Source: a bacterium (GTDB lineage: Bacteria; Bacteroidota; Bacteroidia; Cytophagales; Cyclobacteriaceae). Taken from it: a DNA stretch of 64,000 nucleotides. Positions 40,186 through 49,176 of this stretch are shown here, piece after piece (the stretch's first letter is position 1; each line of letters begins with the position of its first letter). The notes beneath the pieces are model-generated. The model was not told where the DNA came from, searched no databases, and was given only the letters and a program-made list of their open reading frames with translations. The stretch lies in the NCBI GenBank assembly GCA_024743255.1, contig JANSWY010000010.1:34632-98631 (forward strand), given 5' to 3'. The translations under genes and the position numbers were made by a program.

Positions 40186-40224
40186 TTAGTGTTTCTATAT
40201 CAACGTATAGAAATTAAACACTAA
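40186..40224. repeat. Bulged inverted repeat upstream of the giant gene
   Basis: TTAGTGTTT then CTATA, a 6-nt loop, then TATAG, a 5-nt bulge AAATT, and AAACACTAA form a 14-bp interrupted dyad. It lies between the lipoprotein gene stop (40376) and the giant gene promoter. No T run follows on the minus strand, so it may be an operator or an RNA structure rather than a standard terminator. The rest of 40103-40375 shows nothing else except the promoter. Confidence 0.5.
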
Positions 40225-40375
40225 ACAGCAATCCGCAAAAGGATCGTTGCATTAAAATAGTTTAACTTGATTATTTCCCCCGAAACCCGCTTAACTGGTT
40301 GAATTGCGCTGGTTATATAAGCAATATATGCTACATTTTGTTTTAATCTACGATCTATAAGTATTAATTGGAATA

Positions 40376-40846
40376 TTATTCGATCAACAGCTTATAATCG
40401 TGTATCAGAGGGTTTTCGATCAAATACTTAATCGCTATTTCCTCTGGTTCCAGTTTTGTAAAGATAAGGTTTATTGTGGTGTCATCGTTAAAAAACAACA
40501 ATGAATCCTCAAAGGCTGAGCCAACTGTATCTGGGATCACCCATCTATATTGTGCTAATGTATCAGATGCATTCAAAGTGTCTGTTGGATCACACAACAC
40601 CCTCGGTTGCAAATAGTAGACCATTCCGGTATCTGAATCAAGGTCAGAGATAACCAACCACTTTTCATCAATGCAGGGATCAAAGTCGCTTTGACCATCA
40701 GCGGTTAAGGCCCAGGTATATTGATTACTCCCTGTTAATAATTGCCTTAGATTTGATTTTGAAAAAGCTACACTAATTACTTCGTCATCACACGAAAAGA
40801 AAAATAACAATGCGACGATTACTATAAAAAATACATTTTTTGTCAT
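40376..40846 (-). CDS. Small lipoprotein of unknown function
   Basis: This is a 156-residue protein with a lipoprotein signal, MTKNVFFIVIVALLFFFS-C19 followed by DDE. The mature part has a W-x-L...D....DPCIDEKWLVI segment reminiscent of lipocalin-like Bacteroidota lipoproteins, but I cannot assign a family. Its ATG overlaps the stop of the upstream gene by 4 bp (ATGA), so the two are translationally coupled. Together they lie directly upstream of, and in the same direction as, the giant surface-protein gene. A role in assembling or presenting that protein is a guess from position only. Confidence 0.75.
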   Translation of the reverse strand: MTKNVFFIVIVALLFFFSCDDEVISVAFSKSNLRQLLTGSNQYTWALTADGQSDFDPCIDEKWLVISDLDSDTGMVYYLQPRVLCDPTDTLNASDTLAQYRWVIPDTVGSAFEDSLLFFNDDTTINLIFTKLEPEEIAIKYLIENPLIHDYKLLIE

Positions 40847-42657
40847 TTCCGAACTTTACCTGCTCTGTCAATTACTATGTACTTCAACTCCTCACCATCA
40901 GGTATATTGTCAGGATCGTTCAAATAAATAATGGTCTCTTTGGTCAGGTCATTGAATTTGACATTGAAGGGTGACGTTTCAAACTCAAACTCATGATCCC
41001 ATATTTTTCCTCCTTCTTTTTGATAACAAAAGTATCTGTATGTTGGAGGGTTTATTCCATCTTCATACCCCAAAGAAAATGTGAAACGATCATCCTCAGA
41101 AGGCAATATCTTATAATCGTAACTTGTTGTAAGCGCCTCTGCACTTGTACTTTTGAGGTCAAACTGGTCAATCCAATCAATTTGACGTGAGCTACTTACT
41201 CTTGCCACATATCCTTTGTAAGGAGATTCATTCAGAATGTAGCCAAAACAATTCATTGAATAATCATCTTGCTCTTCTACCATTTTGGATAAATAATTCC
41301 ATTCATAACCTTCTAGAGTTTCCGGGGTGAATAATGGAATCCTAAAATCCTCTCCTACACCCCATTTATTGATTTCACTCCAATATTCAAATGACTGATC
41401 AAGAAGGTTCTTTCTATTGAGTAACCAGGTTTCTTTTTCCGCAACATACTTATTCACTTGGGTGCTTCTGTTAAAAATAGCCTTTACATACTCCAAATAT
41501 TTCTGTTTTTCTTTTTCGGTATTCCGAGCATTGATTTTTGAGAAAATTGTTTCCAGCTGGTTAATTATACTATATAATGTGTCAACTTTCCTTAGTTGCT
41601 TTGTAACATAGGCACTATCCTCATCAACAAGCTCAATATTCTTAAATGCAATTTCAAGGGCTCTGAATCTCAACACATTAGCTGGAAGCCCTTCAGGATC
41701 AAATTTTTGAATCTGGGTTTGAAGTTCATCCGAAATCACTGGTGCTCTCATTAGTGTTTCTGCACGCTCAACAACAGCAAGCTTATTGAGAAAATCCTTA
41801 TCCTGTTCAATCAGTGCCATTTTGAACTCCCCTATTTCACCATCAACGCTTTTTAATAAATCCTTGGCAAAACCTTTATAATCCCAAAACTTATAGTTCC
41901 CTTCATAAATATTAAATCCAGACACACCATCTTCAGAGAAGTTTTCAATTGAGTTCACTTGAATGTTAGCATTGTAATCAGCCTTTGGGTGTTCTGCCAC
42001 CATATCCTGAATCTTATCAACAAGAAATTCAATTTCATCACCATTGTCTATTAGCAATTTCAAATCTGCTTTAATCAACTCATTTGTAGATAGAGCAAGC
42101 TCATTTATAGATTCGAATTTTTCAGTAAAGGAAGTATAGAGATTGTTACTCTCAGTATATACTTTCTCAAGTCTAGGTAAAGTTCCAGCTAACTCGCCTG
42201 TTTTTTTTGAAACAAGACGAAACTTTTCAATTTTAGTGTCAAGCTCAAGTTGAACATCTGTTAGTTTGATACCAAACTCACCAGTCCTAAGATCTCTCCT
42301 GTAAAAGGATTGATAATATTCATCGTTTTTCTTGAGCTCTTTAGAAGTGATTAAGATTTTAGCCTTTTGAAATGCGATTGCAGCAGAGTCTGCAGTTTTC
42401 ATCAGAGCAGTACTATCAGAGATCACATTAAGTTTATCAGCTCTCATTTCCAAAATGTAAGCCATCTGTAGATTAGCATTAGGTGCCGCCTCGTTTTTGG
42501 GATCAGCTAAAAACGCTCTTAGCATAGGCTCACCCTGAGCATAATTTTTAGAATCTAATATTGGAAATAAATCCTTGTATTTTATTTTCTGCGCAAACCC
42601 TGACTCTGCAGTAAGGATAAAAAATATCGATATTACTGTAAATACAGCTACTCTCAT
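40843..42657 (-). CDS. Secreted helical protein of unknown function
   Basis: This 604-residue protein has a signal peptide (MRVAVFTVISIFFILTAESGFA-Q). The N-terminal part (about 25-130) looks like TPR-type helical pairs (YKDLFPILDSKNYAQGEPMLRAFLAD, ANLQMAYILEMRADKL). A long charged helical middle (about 150-420) has coiled-coil character. The last 170 residues appear beta-rich with many aromatics. I do not recognise the family. It is the first gene of a coupled pair with the lipoprotein. A minus-strand TATGTTTG element at 42707-42700 could be part of its promoter, but no matching TTG was found. Confidence 0.75.
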   Translation of the reverse strand: MRVAVFTVISIFFILTAESGFAQKIKYKDLFPILDSKNYAQGEPMLRAFLADPKNEAAPNANLQMAYILEMRADKLNVISDSTALMKTADSAAIAFQKAKILITSKELKKNDEYYQSFYRRDLRTGEFGIKLTDVQLELDTKIEKFRLVSKKTGELAGTLPRLEKVYTESNNLYTSFTEKFESINELALSTNELIKADLKLLIDNGDEIEFLVDKIQDMVAEHPKADYNANIQVNSIENFSEDGVSGFNIYEGNYKFWDYKGFAKDLLKSVDGEIGEFKMALIEQDKDFLNKLAVVERAETLMRAPVISDELQTQIQKFDPEGLPANVLRFRALEIAFKNIELVDEDSAYVTKQLRKVDTLYSIINQLETIFSKINARNTEKEKQKYLEYVKAIFNRSTQVNKYVAEKETWLLNRKNLLDQSFEYWSEINKWGVGEDFRIPLFTPETLEGYEWNYLSKMVEEQDDYSMNCFGYILNESPYKGYVARVSSSRQIDWIDQFDLKSTSAEALTTSYDYKILPSEDDRFTFSLGYEDGINPPTYRYFCYQKEGGKIWDHEFEFETSPFNVKFNDLTKETIIYLNDPDNIPDGEELKYIVIDRAGKVRK

Positions 42658-42821
42658 GTTTCCCTAATTGATAGTGTAAGTGCTAAATTAATAAAATTAC
42701 AAACATATCATTACTCATTTTTCTAAGGAAAATATCTTCCTCATGACAGTTAAAAACGAACTCATTTTCATATCTCCCGTCTTGTTGGGTAGATATGGAT
42801 TAATCTAATAACATTTGCGTG

Positions 42822-43421
42822 ATGACGAAGAAGTTAAAAAAGGAGATAAGAGAATGGATTATTTTAATCGGAATACTCCTCATTCTGATCTATACCCCAC
42901 TTGGAACTAAAATTACCAGTACTCTACAACGTGGGATTTTAGCCACAGGTTTGATTAAACCGCGCCTTGAAACAGATGAATCAGAAGCACAGCAGGCTGA
43001 TTATGAATTTACCATTTCCGACAGAGATGGCAACAGGATTGATTTTACCAATTATAAAGGGAAAACTATCTTTCTAAACTTTTGGGCTACCTGGTGTGGG
43101 CCATGTATTGCTGAAATGCCAGATATCAATGAACTTCACAATTCTTATAAGGATAATGACTCCATTGAATTTATCATGATTGCTGTGGATGATGACTTTC
43201 AAAAAGCCTTAGATTATGTTGACGAAAAGGAATATAGTTTACCAATATTTAAATTAAAAACTTCTTTACCTTCGGTATACAGCGCTTCTACTATCCCAAC
43301 CACCTATGTTATTTCTCCTAGAGGAAAAATCGTTGTAGAGAGACATGGAATTGCGAAATACAACTCAGAATCATTCAAGGAGTTTATTCGAAACCTTAAT
43401 TCAGATCTGGAAGGAGTTTAA
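42822..43421 (+). CDS. TlpA-like membrane-anchored thioredoxin
   Basis: This is a 199-residue protein from the ATG at 42822; a GTG three bases earlier is possible. An N-terminal membrane anchor (about 12-30, WIILIGILLILIYTPLG) holds a periplasmic thioredoxin domain (about 65-195). The redox motif is WATWCGPC with Cys92 and Cys95, and the cis-Pro region is ASTIPTTYVISPRG. The domain order and ITFLNFWATWCGPC-like entry match TlpA/ResA-type disulfide reductases that reduce exported thiols, for example in cytochrome c maturation. No cytochrome gene is adjacent. The stop overlaps the convergent arginase-family gene by 4 bp. Confidence 0.88.
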   Translation: MTKKLKKEIREWIILIGILLILIYTPLGTKITSTLQRGILATGLIKPRLETDESEAQQADYEFTISDRDGNRIDFTNYKGKTIFLNFWATWCGPCIAEMPDINELHNSYKDNDSIEFIMIAVDDDFQKALDYVDEKEYSLPIFKLKTSLPSVYSASTIPTTYVISPRGKIVVERHGIAKYNSESFKEFIRNLNSDLEGV

Positions 43422-44464
43422 ATTTTCCCGTTTGATACCGCGGAAAAAACGCCCAATCGATAAAGCATTCTTGCCGCAACGTTCTGGTCCCACTCATTTG
43501 ACGAGGGACCCGTTTCAGAAAGATCAAACCCAATAATCTTTCGCTTAGACCGCACAAGCTCGCTAATCAGATATGTTGCTTGTTGCATTTCCAGACCTCC
43601 TGGCACAGGAGTACCTGTATTTGGACACAGCTTAGGGTCTAATCCATCAATATCAAAACTGATATAGACTTTTTTAGGAAGTTGGGCAATAATATCCAAA
43701 ACAATATCTCTCCAACTATCACCATGAAACATCCGATCATGATTTTCCTGATCGAAAAAAGTTTTGATTCTTCCACTCTTAATTCCAGGATGTTCCAGCT
43801 CTTCCTGACAGTAATCCCGAATACCAACTTGCACAAGTTTAGAAACAGACGCAACTTCATTCAATGCATTATACATTATTGAAGCATGGGAGTATTTGAA
43901 CCCCTCATAACTTTCCCTAAGATCCATATGTGCATCAATCTGTAGGATAGCGAAAGTCTTGTGCTTCTCCCCAAGAGCTCTAATCAACCCTAAAGGAGTG
44001 CTATGATCTCCCCCGATTGTTCCAACAATTTTATCTTTTTCTAACCATTTTATTGATTCTTCCTGCACCCAAGAGTTTAAGGATTCACAAGCATTATTAA
44101 TTTTTTTTGTCGCACCAGTTTTAATCGGTGTAGATGGGTCTTCAAGTGACCTTATATATGGTTCTGCAATCTTACGATTGGACGCTGACAATCCCATTAT
44201 CTTTTCTGATATCGGCAACATATATTGCCCAACGCGCCAGGCATCTTTAACCCCAAAGACCTCTAAGTCTAGTTGTGGAGATGCCTCTAAGATTGCTTTA
44301 GGCCCTGAACTTGTTCCTTCTCCATAGGATACTGTGACATCCCAAGGTATAGGTAACAGAATAATGTCTGCAGTTTCATCCGTGTAAGGCAAGCCAAATA
44401 TTGATCCATGAACCCCAACATCAGATGGATTATAATTCTCTAGCTGTTTTTCCTTTGAACCCAT
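43418..44464 (-). CDS. Arginase/agmatinase/formiminoglutamase family hydrolase
   Basis: This 348-residue ureohydrolase-fold enzyme has the binuclear manganese motifs GTIGGDHSTPLG, ILQIDAHMDLRESY and VYISFDIDGLDPKLCPNTGTPVPGG, with the His and Asp ligands present. The family hydrolyses guanidino groups (arginine, agmatine or formiminoglutamate). A gap-extended N terminus of about 130 residues resembles agmatinase-like proteins of Bacteroidota. I cannot tell the substrate. Its ATG overlaps the SixA stop (TGATG), so it is the second gene of a coupled pair. Confidence 0.87.
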   Translation of the reverse strand: MGSKEKQLENYNPSDVGVHGSIFGLPYTDETADIILLPIPWDVTVSYGEGTSSGPKAILEASPQLDLEVFGVKDAWRVGQYMLPISEKIMGLSASNRKIAEPYIRSLEDPSTPIKTGATKKINNACESLNSWVQEESIKWLEKDKIVGTIGGDHSTPLGLIRALGEKHKTFAILQIDAHMDLRESYEGFKYSHASIMYNALNEVASVSKLVQVGIRDYCQEELEHPGIKSGRIKTFFDQENHDRMFHGDSWRDIVLDIIAQLPKKVYISFDIDGLDPKLCPNTGTPVPGGLEMQQATYLISELVRSKRKIIGFDLSETGPSSNEWDQNVAARMLYRLGVFSAVSNGKI

Positions 44465-44958
44465 CAGAGCTGATCTGCGGTAATATGATTCTTAAAAATG
44501 CCGGACCCTTGAATTATTTCGGACCAATCTTTTATTTCAAACTCAATCTCTACCAGTGAAGCTGGGGACATGTTCCCTATTGCGGCTCCTGATAAGTATT
44601 CACCCAAATAAGTAATAGCAGGATTGTGACTAACTACTACAACAGAGTTGGCTTCAGATGGCAATTCATTTATAATTCTCATCATTTCTCGAACAGACGG
44701 TTCATATAACTCATCCTGAAACTGGACTCTGTTATCTTCAAACTTAATCTGATTAGTAATGGCCTCTGCTGTTTCCCTTGTTCTTAAAGCGGTACTACAT
44801 AAAAACACATCAGGAATTATCTGTTGGTCACTAAGATGCATTCCTATATGTGTTGCATCTCTGTGGCCATTTGCCGATAGTGGACGATCAAAATCTCTCA
44901 TTGAGAGGTCAGCAGGCATGGAATGTGCGTGCCTGATGAGGTATAATTTTTTTGGCAT
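44464..44958 (-). CDS. sixA: SixA-type histidine phosphatase
   Basis: This 164-residue histidine-phosphatase-superfamily protein has the RHG-type motif LIRHAHSMP at residues 6-14 and the SixA-like DFDRPLSANGHRDA. The mid-protein acidic ALRTRETAEAI follows, and the second catalytic His is in VVVVSHNPAI. SixA proteins dephosphorylate phosphohistidine. Only the start and stop bases are shared with the downstream arginase-family gene, so coupled translation is likely. The biological link between the two is unclear. Confidence 0.85.
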   Translation of the reverse strand: MPKKLYLIRHAHSMPADLSMRDFDRPLSANGHRDATHIGMHLSDQQIIPDVFLCSTALRTRETAEAITNQIKFEDNRVQFQDELYEPSVREMMRIINELPSEANSVVVVSHNPAITYLGEYLSGAAIGNMSPASLVEIEFEIKDWSEIIQGSGIFKNHITADQL

Positions 44959-45089
44959 TTCCCAGGAAAATCAATTGAATTAATAAATATAAAACTTGTC
45001 AGATAAAATTCAGCAATCTTTAATATTACTTGTTGAAATTAGAATTTTTTAGAGATATTTGGCGATTTAGAAGCTTAAGGCAGTGAAAT

Positions 45090-47411
45090 ATGTCAAAGAA
45101 TTTAGTGATAGTGGAGTCGCCAGCAAAGGCGAAAACGATTGAGGGTTATTTAGGTGAGGATTTTTTGGTGAAGTCCAGTTACGGTCATGTGAGAGATTTG
45201 CCTAAGGGTGATAAAGCAATCGACATAGAAAATGGGTTTATTCCTACCTATGAAGTTTCAAATGACAAAAAAGATGTCATAAAAGAACTCAAAAAACTTA
45301 CTAAAGAAGCTGAAACAGTTTACCTAGCGAGTGATGATGACCGTGAAGGAGAAGCTATCAGTTGGCACTTAAAAGAGGCATTAGACTTAAAAGAAGGTAA
45401 TACCAGAAGAATTGTATTCAGAGAGATTACCAAAAATGCTGTCTTAAACGCAATACAGAATCCAAGAGGAATTGACATAGATTTAGTAAATGCTCAACAA
45501 GCCAGAAGAATATTGGACAGGCTGGTTGGTTATGAACTTTCTCCAATCCTTTGGAAGAAAATAAAAGCAGGATTATCTGCAGGAAGAGTACAATCAGTGG
45601 CCGTAAGACTAGTTGTTGAGAGGGAACGAGATATCGATAAATTTAAACCTTCATCTAGTTTTAAAATCACTGCTCAGTTTAGCCTGGATAAAGGAAAAAT
45701 ACTTCAGGCGGAACTAGGTAAAAAGTTTGCAACAGAGGAAGAAGCAATGGCATTCCTTGAAAGTTGCAAGGGTGCAGAATTCTCGATCAAAGACCTCACT
45801 AAAAAACCAAGTAAGAAGTCACCTGCCCCACCTTTTACTACTTCTACTTTACAACAGGAAGCAAGTAGAAAGTTGGGTTATTCAGTTGCTTACACTATGT
45901 CCCTGGCTCAGAAATTATATGAAGCCGGACATATAACCTATATGAGAACGGATTCAGTGAACCTTTCACAAGAGGCTGTGACGAATGCTACAAGTCAAAT
46001 CACTTCCGCATATGGTCCTGAATTTGTTCAAAACAGACAATTTAAAACCAAATCAGATACGGCTCAGGAAGCTCACGAAGCTATTAGACCTACGAACTTT
46101 GCTGCGGACTCTGTAACAGCAGACAATGCCCAGGAAAGGCTTTATGATCTAATTTGGAAAAGAGCAATTGCTTCTCAGATGGCCGATGCTCAAATTGAGA
46201 AAACGACTGCTTCAATTGGAATATCCACGGCACCTGAAACATTGAGTGCTACTGGTGAAGTAGTGAAGTTTGAAGGTTTTCTAAAAGTCTACATTGAATC
46301 AACTGATGATGAGGATGAAGAAGAAAACAAATCAATGCTTCCTCCACTAGCAATCGGTGAAGTATTGAATTTAAAAGAGATGAAAGCCAAGCAAGGCTTC
46401 ACTCGACATAAACCAAGATATACAGAAGCCAGTTTAGTAAAGACGCTGGAAGAAATGGGAATTGGTAGACCTTCTACCTATGCACCTACTATTTCTACCG
46501 TTCAAAAAAGAAATTATGTTGTCAAGGAATCCAGAGAAGGGAAAGAGAGACAATACAGAGAACTGATTTTGGCGAATGACGAAATTACTCCTTCCAGTAA
46601 AACCGAAATTACTGGAGCTGAGAAAAATAAATTATTCCCTACAAACATTGCAATGATTGTGAACGACTTCCTGGTTGATCACTTTCCAAATGTGATTGAC
46701 TATTCGTTTACTGCATTTGTAGAAAAAGAATTTGATGAAATTGCTCATGGAACCAAGTCATGGGACGGGATGATTAAGTCTTTCTATGGTCAATTTCATT
46801 CCAAAGTGGAGGATACAGAGCAAATTGCAAGAGCTGACATATCTGCTGCCAGAGAATTAGGAAATCATCCTGAGTCTGGTAAGCCAATGTATGTAAGAAT
46901 GGGGAGATATGGCGCATATGTTCAAATAGGTGAGACTCCTGAGAACGATGAGGATGAAAAGCCACAATACGCAAGCTTAAGGAAGGATCAGTTTATTGAA
47001 AACATCACTTTAGAGGACGCCCTAGAACTATTCAAGTTGCCAAGAGAGGTTGGAATCTTTGAAGACAAGCCAATTACAGCGGCGATCGGAAAATTTGGTC
47101 CTTATGTAAGACATGATAATAAGTTTGTTTCAATAGAAAAAGATCAGGATCCTCATACAATTACACAAGAAGAAGCAATTATTCTGATTGAAGCAAAGAG
47201 AAAGGCTGACGCGGAAAAATTCATCAAAGTTTTTGAGGAGAACCCGGATGTTCAGGTATTAAAAGGACGTTATGGACCTTACATTAAGTTTGGCAGAAAG
47301 AACGTCAAAATCCCAAAAGATAAAGTGCCTGAAGAGCTTACTTACGAAGAGTGTGTTGAATTAGCAGAAAAAGCACCAGAGAAAAAGAAAAGAGGTAGAG
47401 CTAAGAAATAA
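45090..47411 (+). CDS. topA: DNA topoisomerase I
   Basis: This 773-residue type IA topoisomerase relaxes negative supercoils. The TOPRIM domain begins KNLVIVESPAKAKTIEGYLG and contains the metal motif ASDDDREGEAISWH. The catalytic tyrosine lies in AGHITYMRTDSVNLS near residue 290. The DNA-binding block EMGIGRPSTYAPTISTVQKR follows. The C-terminal 170 residues have no CxxC zinc fingers. Instead there are at least three Toprim-C repeats (YVRMGRYGAYVQIG, AAIGKFGPYVRHDNKFVSI, LKGRYGPYIKFGRKNVKIPKD) and a basic tail KKKRGRAKK. A HAD phosphatase gene follows after 15 bp, probably co-transcribed. Confidence 0.96.
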   Translation: MSKNLVIVESPAKAKTIEGYLGEDFLVKSSYGHVRDLPKGDKAIDIENGFIPTYEVSNDKKDVIKELKKLTKEAETVYLASDDDREGEAISWHLKEALDLKEGNTRRIVFREITKNAVLNAIQNPRGIDIDLVNAQQARRILDRLVGYELSPILWKKIKAGLSAGRVQSVAVRLVVERERDIDKFKPSSSFKITAQFSLDKGKILQAELGKKFATEEEAMAFLESCKGAEFSIKDLTKKPSKKSPAPPFTTSTLQQEASRKLGYSVAYTMSLAQKLYEAGHITYMRTDSVNLSQEAVTNATSQITSAYGPEFVQNRQFKTKSDTAQEAHEAIRPTNFAADSVTADNAQERLYDLIWKRAIASQMADAQIEKTTASIGISTAPETLSATGEVVKFEGFLKVYIESTDDEDEEENKSMLPPLAIGEVLNLKEMKAKQGFTRHKPRYTEASLVKTLEEMGIGRPSTYAPTISTVQKRNYVVKESREGKERQYRELILANDEITPSSKTEITGAEKNKLFPTNIAMIVNDFLVDHFPNVIDYSFTAFVEKEFDEIAHGTKSWDGMIKSFYGQFHSKVEDTEQIARADISAARELGNHPESGKPMYVRMGRYGAYVQIGETPENDEDEKPQYASLRKDQFIENITLEDALELFKLPREVGIFEDKPITAAIGKFGPYVRHDNKFVSIEKDQDPHTITQEEAIILIEAKRKADAEKFIKVFEENPDVQVLKGRYGPYIKFGRKNVKIPKDKVPEELTYEECVELAEKAPEKKKRGRAKK

Positions 47412-47426
47412 AGTTCCAATCCATTT

Positions 47427-48134
47427 ATGGGTAAGTTAGAAGTAATTGCATTTGATGCAGATGATACGCTGTGGGTTAATGAACCTATTTTCATTAAGAC
47501 CCGAGAGAGACTAGAGTCATTCATTTCTCCTTATGTTGACATCAACAAATTAGAGAAGAAAGTTTATGAGACCGAAATCAAGAACCTTAGATTATTTGGT
47601 TACGGCATAAAAGGTTTCATGCTCTCCATGATAGAATCTGTAATTGAGCTCACTGATGGGAGAATTACCGGGAATGAAATTCAGCAAGCCATTGATTTAG
47701 GGAAAGAAATGCTTGAACATCCGGTAGAGTTAATGCCCGGGATTGAACAAGTTCTGGAAACCCTAAAAGATGATTACCGCATTATGATGATCACTAAGGG
47801 AGACTTGTTTGATCAAGAAAGTAAAATAGCCAGATCGGGGCTGGCAGAGCATTTTGAAATCATTGAGATTGTAAGCGAGAAAAATGAAGAGACTTACCTC
47901 AAAGTCCTGAAAAGAAACAAAATTGATCCCTCAAATTTTCTAATGATTGGAAACTCGCCAAAATCTGACATCCTACCAATATGCAAAATTGGAGGGCGGG
48001 CAATACACATACCGTTCCATACAACATGGGAGCATGAACTGATCTCACATCATGAGAAAAACGGTATAGAATACGAAGAACTTCCAGATGTTTCTTTGGT
48101 CCCTGAATTTATTAAAAAGCTGGAACAGCACTAG
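47427..48134 (+). CDS. HAD-superfamily hydrolase
   Basis: This is a 235-residue cytoplasmic phosphatase-like protein. Motif I is VIAFDADDTLW (both catalytic aspartates present), motif II is IMMITKG, and motif IV is FLMIGNSPKSDILP. The helical cap between them (about 25-110) marks the HAD-IA, YjjG-like group. Substrates are typically small phosphorylated metabolites. It starts 15 bp after topA. Confidence 0.85.
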   Translation: MGKLEVIAFDADDTLWVNEPIFIKTRERLESFISPYVDINKLEKKVYETEIKNLRLFGYGIKGFMLSMIESVIELTDGRITGNEIQQAIDLGKEMLEHPVELMPGIEQVLETLKDDYRIMMITKGDLFDQESKIARSGLAEHFEIIEIVSEKNEETYLKVLKRNKIDPSNFLMIGNSPKSDILPICKIGGRAIHIPFHTTWEHELISHHEKNGIEYEELPDVSLVPEFIKKLEQH

Positions 48135-48544
48135 ATTTTTAAAATCCCCCATTTTTTTTCATTAAAAGAGCAAAAAAAAATAACTTTTTGGTAACAATTC
48201 TGCCGTATCTAAAATCGTAAAATCTTCGTTTACCAATTATTGGTTTACCAAAATAAAGCTCTCGGAATTTCATTTCTGACCAAATATTCAAAAACCCTCT
48301 ATTAATTAATTTTACGCAATTATTAACATTTATGGGTATTTTTTAAACCATCATTACATTCTTTTGTTGAATTATTAGAAATATAGGTTTATTTTTATAC
48401 TACAAAATAATATTTTGGCAAATAGGGGAAACTAGCTGAACGTCTCAATCTTGGAAAAATAAATAACATTAACCCCCACCTTGCGATAATTTCTGGCTTT
48501 AAAAGAATACAGATTTGATTACTACTTACAAAAACCGACCAATT
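48135..48544. other. AT-rich intergenic region upstream of the SRPBCC gene
   Basis: About 410 bp without a gene. It begins with T- and A-tracts (48133-48180) but no hairpin that would make a clear terminator. A 13-bp dyad ACCAATTATTGGT lies at 48232-48244. No RNA gene was recognised. A promoter for the downstream gene must lie here, but no full consensus pair stood out. Confidence 0.5.
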
Positions 48545-49051
48545 ATGAACTCGGAAGATTATGACTGGTCATCCTTCACACTAAGGATTAGCATTAACAC
48601 AGATTGGCCAAGAATATACAGAGCGTGGACTACTCAACAGGGCTTGGAAAGATGGTTTTTAAGAGAAGCTAAGTTCATAAATTCCTACGACGAAAAAAGA
48701 AAAAAAACTGAGTTTATACACACTGGAGATACTTACAAATGGTTGTGGCATGGATTCAATGACGACACATTTGAAACAGGTCAAATTCTGGAAGCAAATG
48801 GAACTGACCTGGTTAAATTTACATTCTCCGGCGGAACAACAGTTACGGTTCAGTTGAAATCAGAAGACGGTATAGCTGTGGTTGAACTATGGCAGGAGCA
48901 GATAGGAATAGATGATGAAAGTAAATCCAAGTACCACGTTGGGTGCTTATCAGGATGGAATTTCTATCTCACCAACTTAAAATCAGTCCTGGAAGGAGGA
49001 TTAGATCTTAGAAATAAGAATAATCGGGTTAAGGAAGTGATTAATTCGTAA
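48545..49051 (+). CDS. SRPBCC (START-like, AHSA1-type) domain protein
   Basis: This is about 168 residues from the ATG at 48545. The longer reading begins with TTG at 48515 and adds ten residues outside the fold, so I prefer the ATG. The sequence follows the AHSA1/SRPBCC pattern: ISINTDWPRIYRAWTTQQGLERWFL, the inner strands TGDTYKWLWHG and DLVKFTFSGGTTVTVQL, and the final long helix GWNFYLTNLKSVLEGG. Such proteins have a hydrophobic cavity and bind lipids or small ligands, or act as Hsp90 co-chaperones. The role here is unknown. Its 3' flank carries the 7-bp-period repeat. Confidence 0.8.
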   Translation: MNSEDYDWSSFTLRISINTDWPRIYRAWTTQQGLERWFLREAKFINSYDEKRKKTEFIHTGDTYKWLWHGFNDDTFETGQILEANGTDLVKFTFSGGTTVTVQLKSEDGIAVVELWQEQIGIDDESKSKYHVGCLSGWNFYLTNLKSVLEGGLDLRNKNNRVKEVINS

Positions 49052-49059
49052 TTCTTTCT

Positions 49060-49164
49060 AGATCAAAGAGCAAAGACAATAGATTAAAGACTTTAGACTT
49101 TAAATTAAAAAAAAAGCTCCCACCTGGGAGCTTTTCTCATTAAGTCTTTTAATGTCTATTGTCT
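49060..49164. repeat. Degenerate 7-bp tandem array (AGAnnnn) and inverted partner around a terminator
   Basis: From 49060 to 49101 six consecutive heptamers begin with AGA (AGATCAA, AGAGCAA, AGACAAT ...), and a seventh, AAATTAA, ends at 49108. On the other side of the terminator hairpin the complement returns (49142-49164), reading AGACAATAGACATTAAAAGA on the minus strand. The two sides therefore form an imperfect outer inverted repeat around the terminator. The right side is less regular in period. Confidence 0.65.
49113..49134. terminator. Bidirectional terminator between SRPBCC gene and dnaN
   Basis: The stem AAAGCTCCC / GGGAGCTTT with loop ACCT is flanked by a nine-A run on the left and T residues on the right. 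It lies between the convergent SRPBCC and dnaN genes and can serve both. Confidence 0.85.
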
Positions 49165-49176
49165 AGTGCGCAGCAC

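Noticed and set aside
42809..42817. TAACATTTG, close to a -7 element, before the TlpA-like gene
   Set aside because: It has one extra spacer base and lies 4 bp from the ATG, so it cannot be a normal promoter.
48232..48244. ACCAATTATTGGT dyad in the 48-kb intergenic region
   Set aside because: Short AT-rich dyads are common by chance here; no distance or partner supports an operator call.
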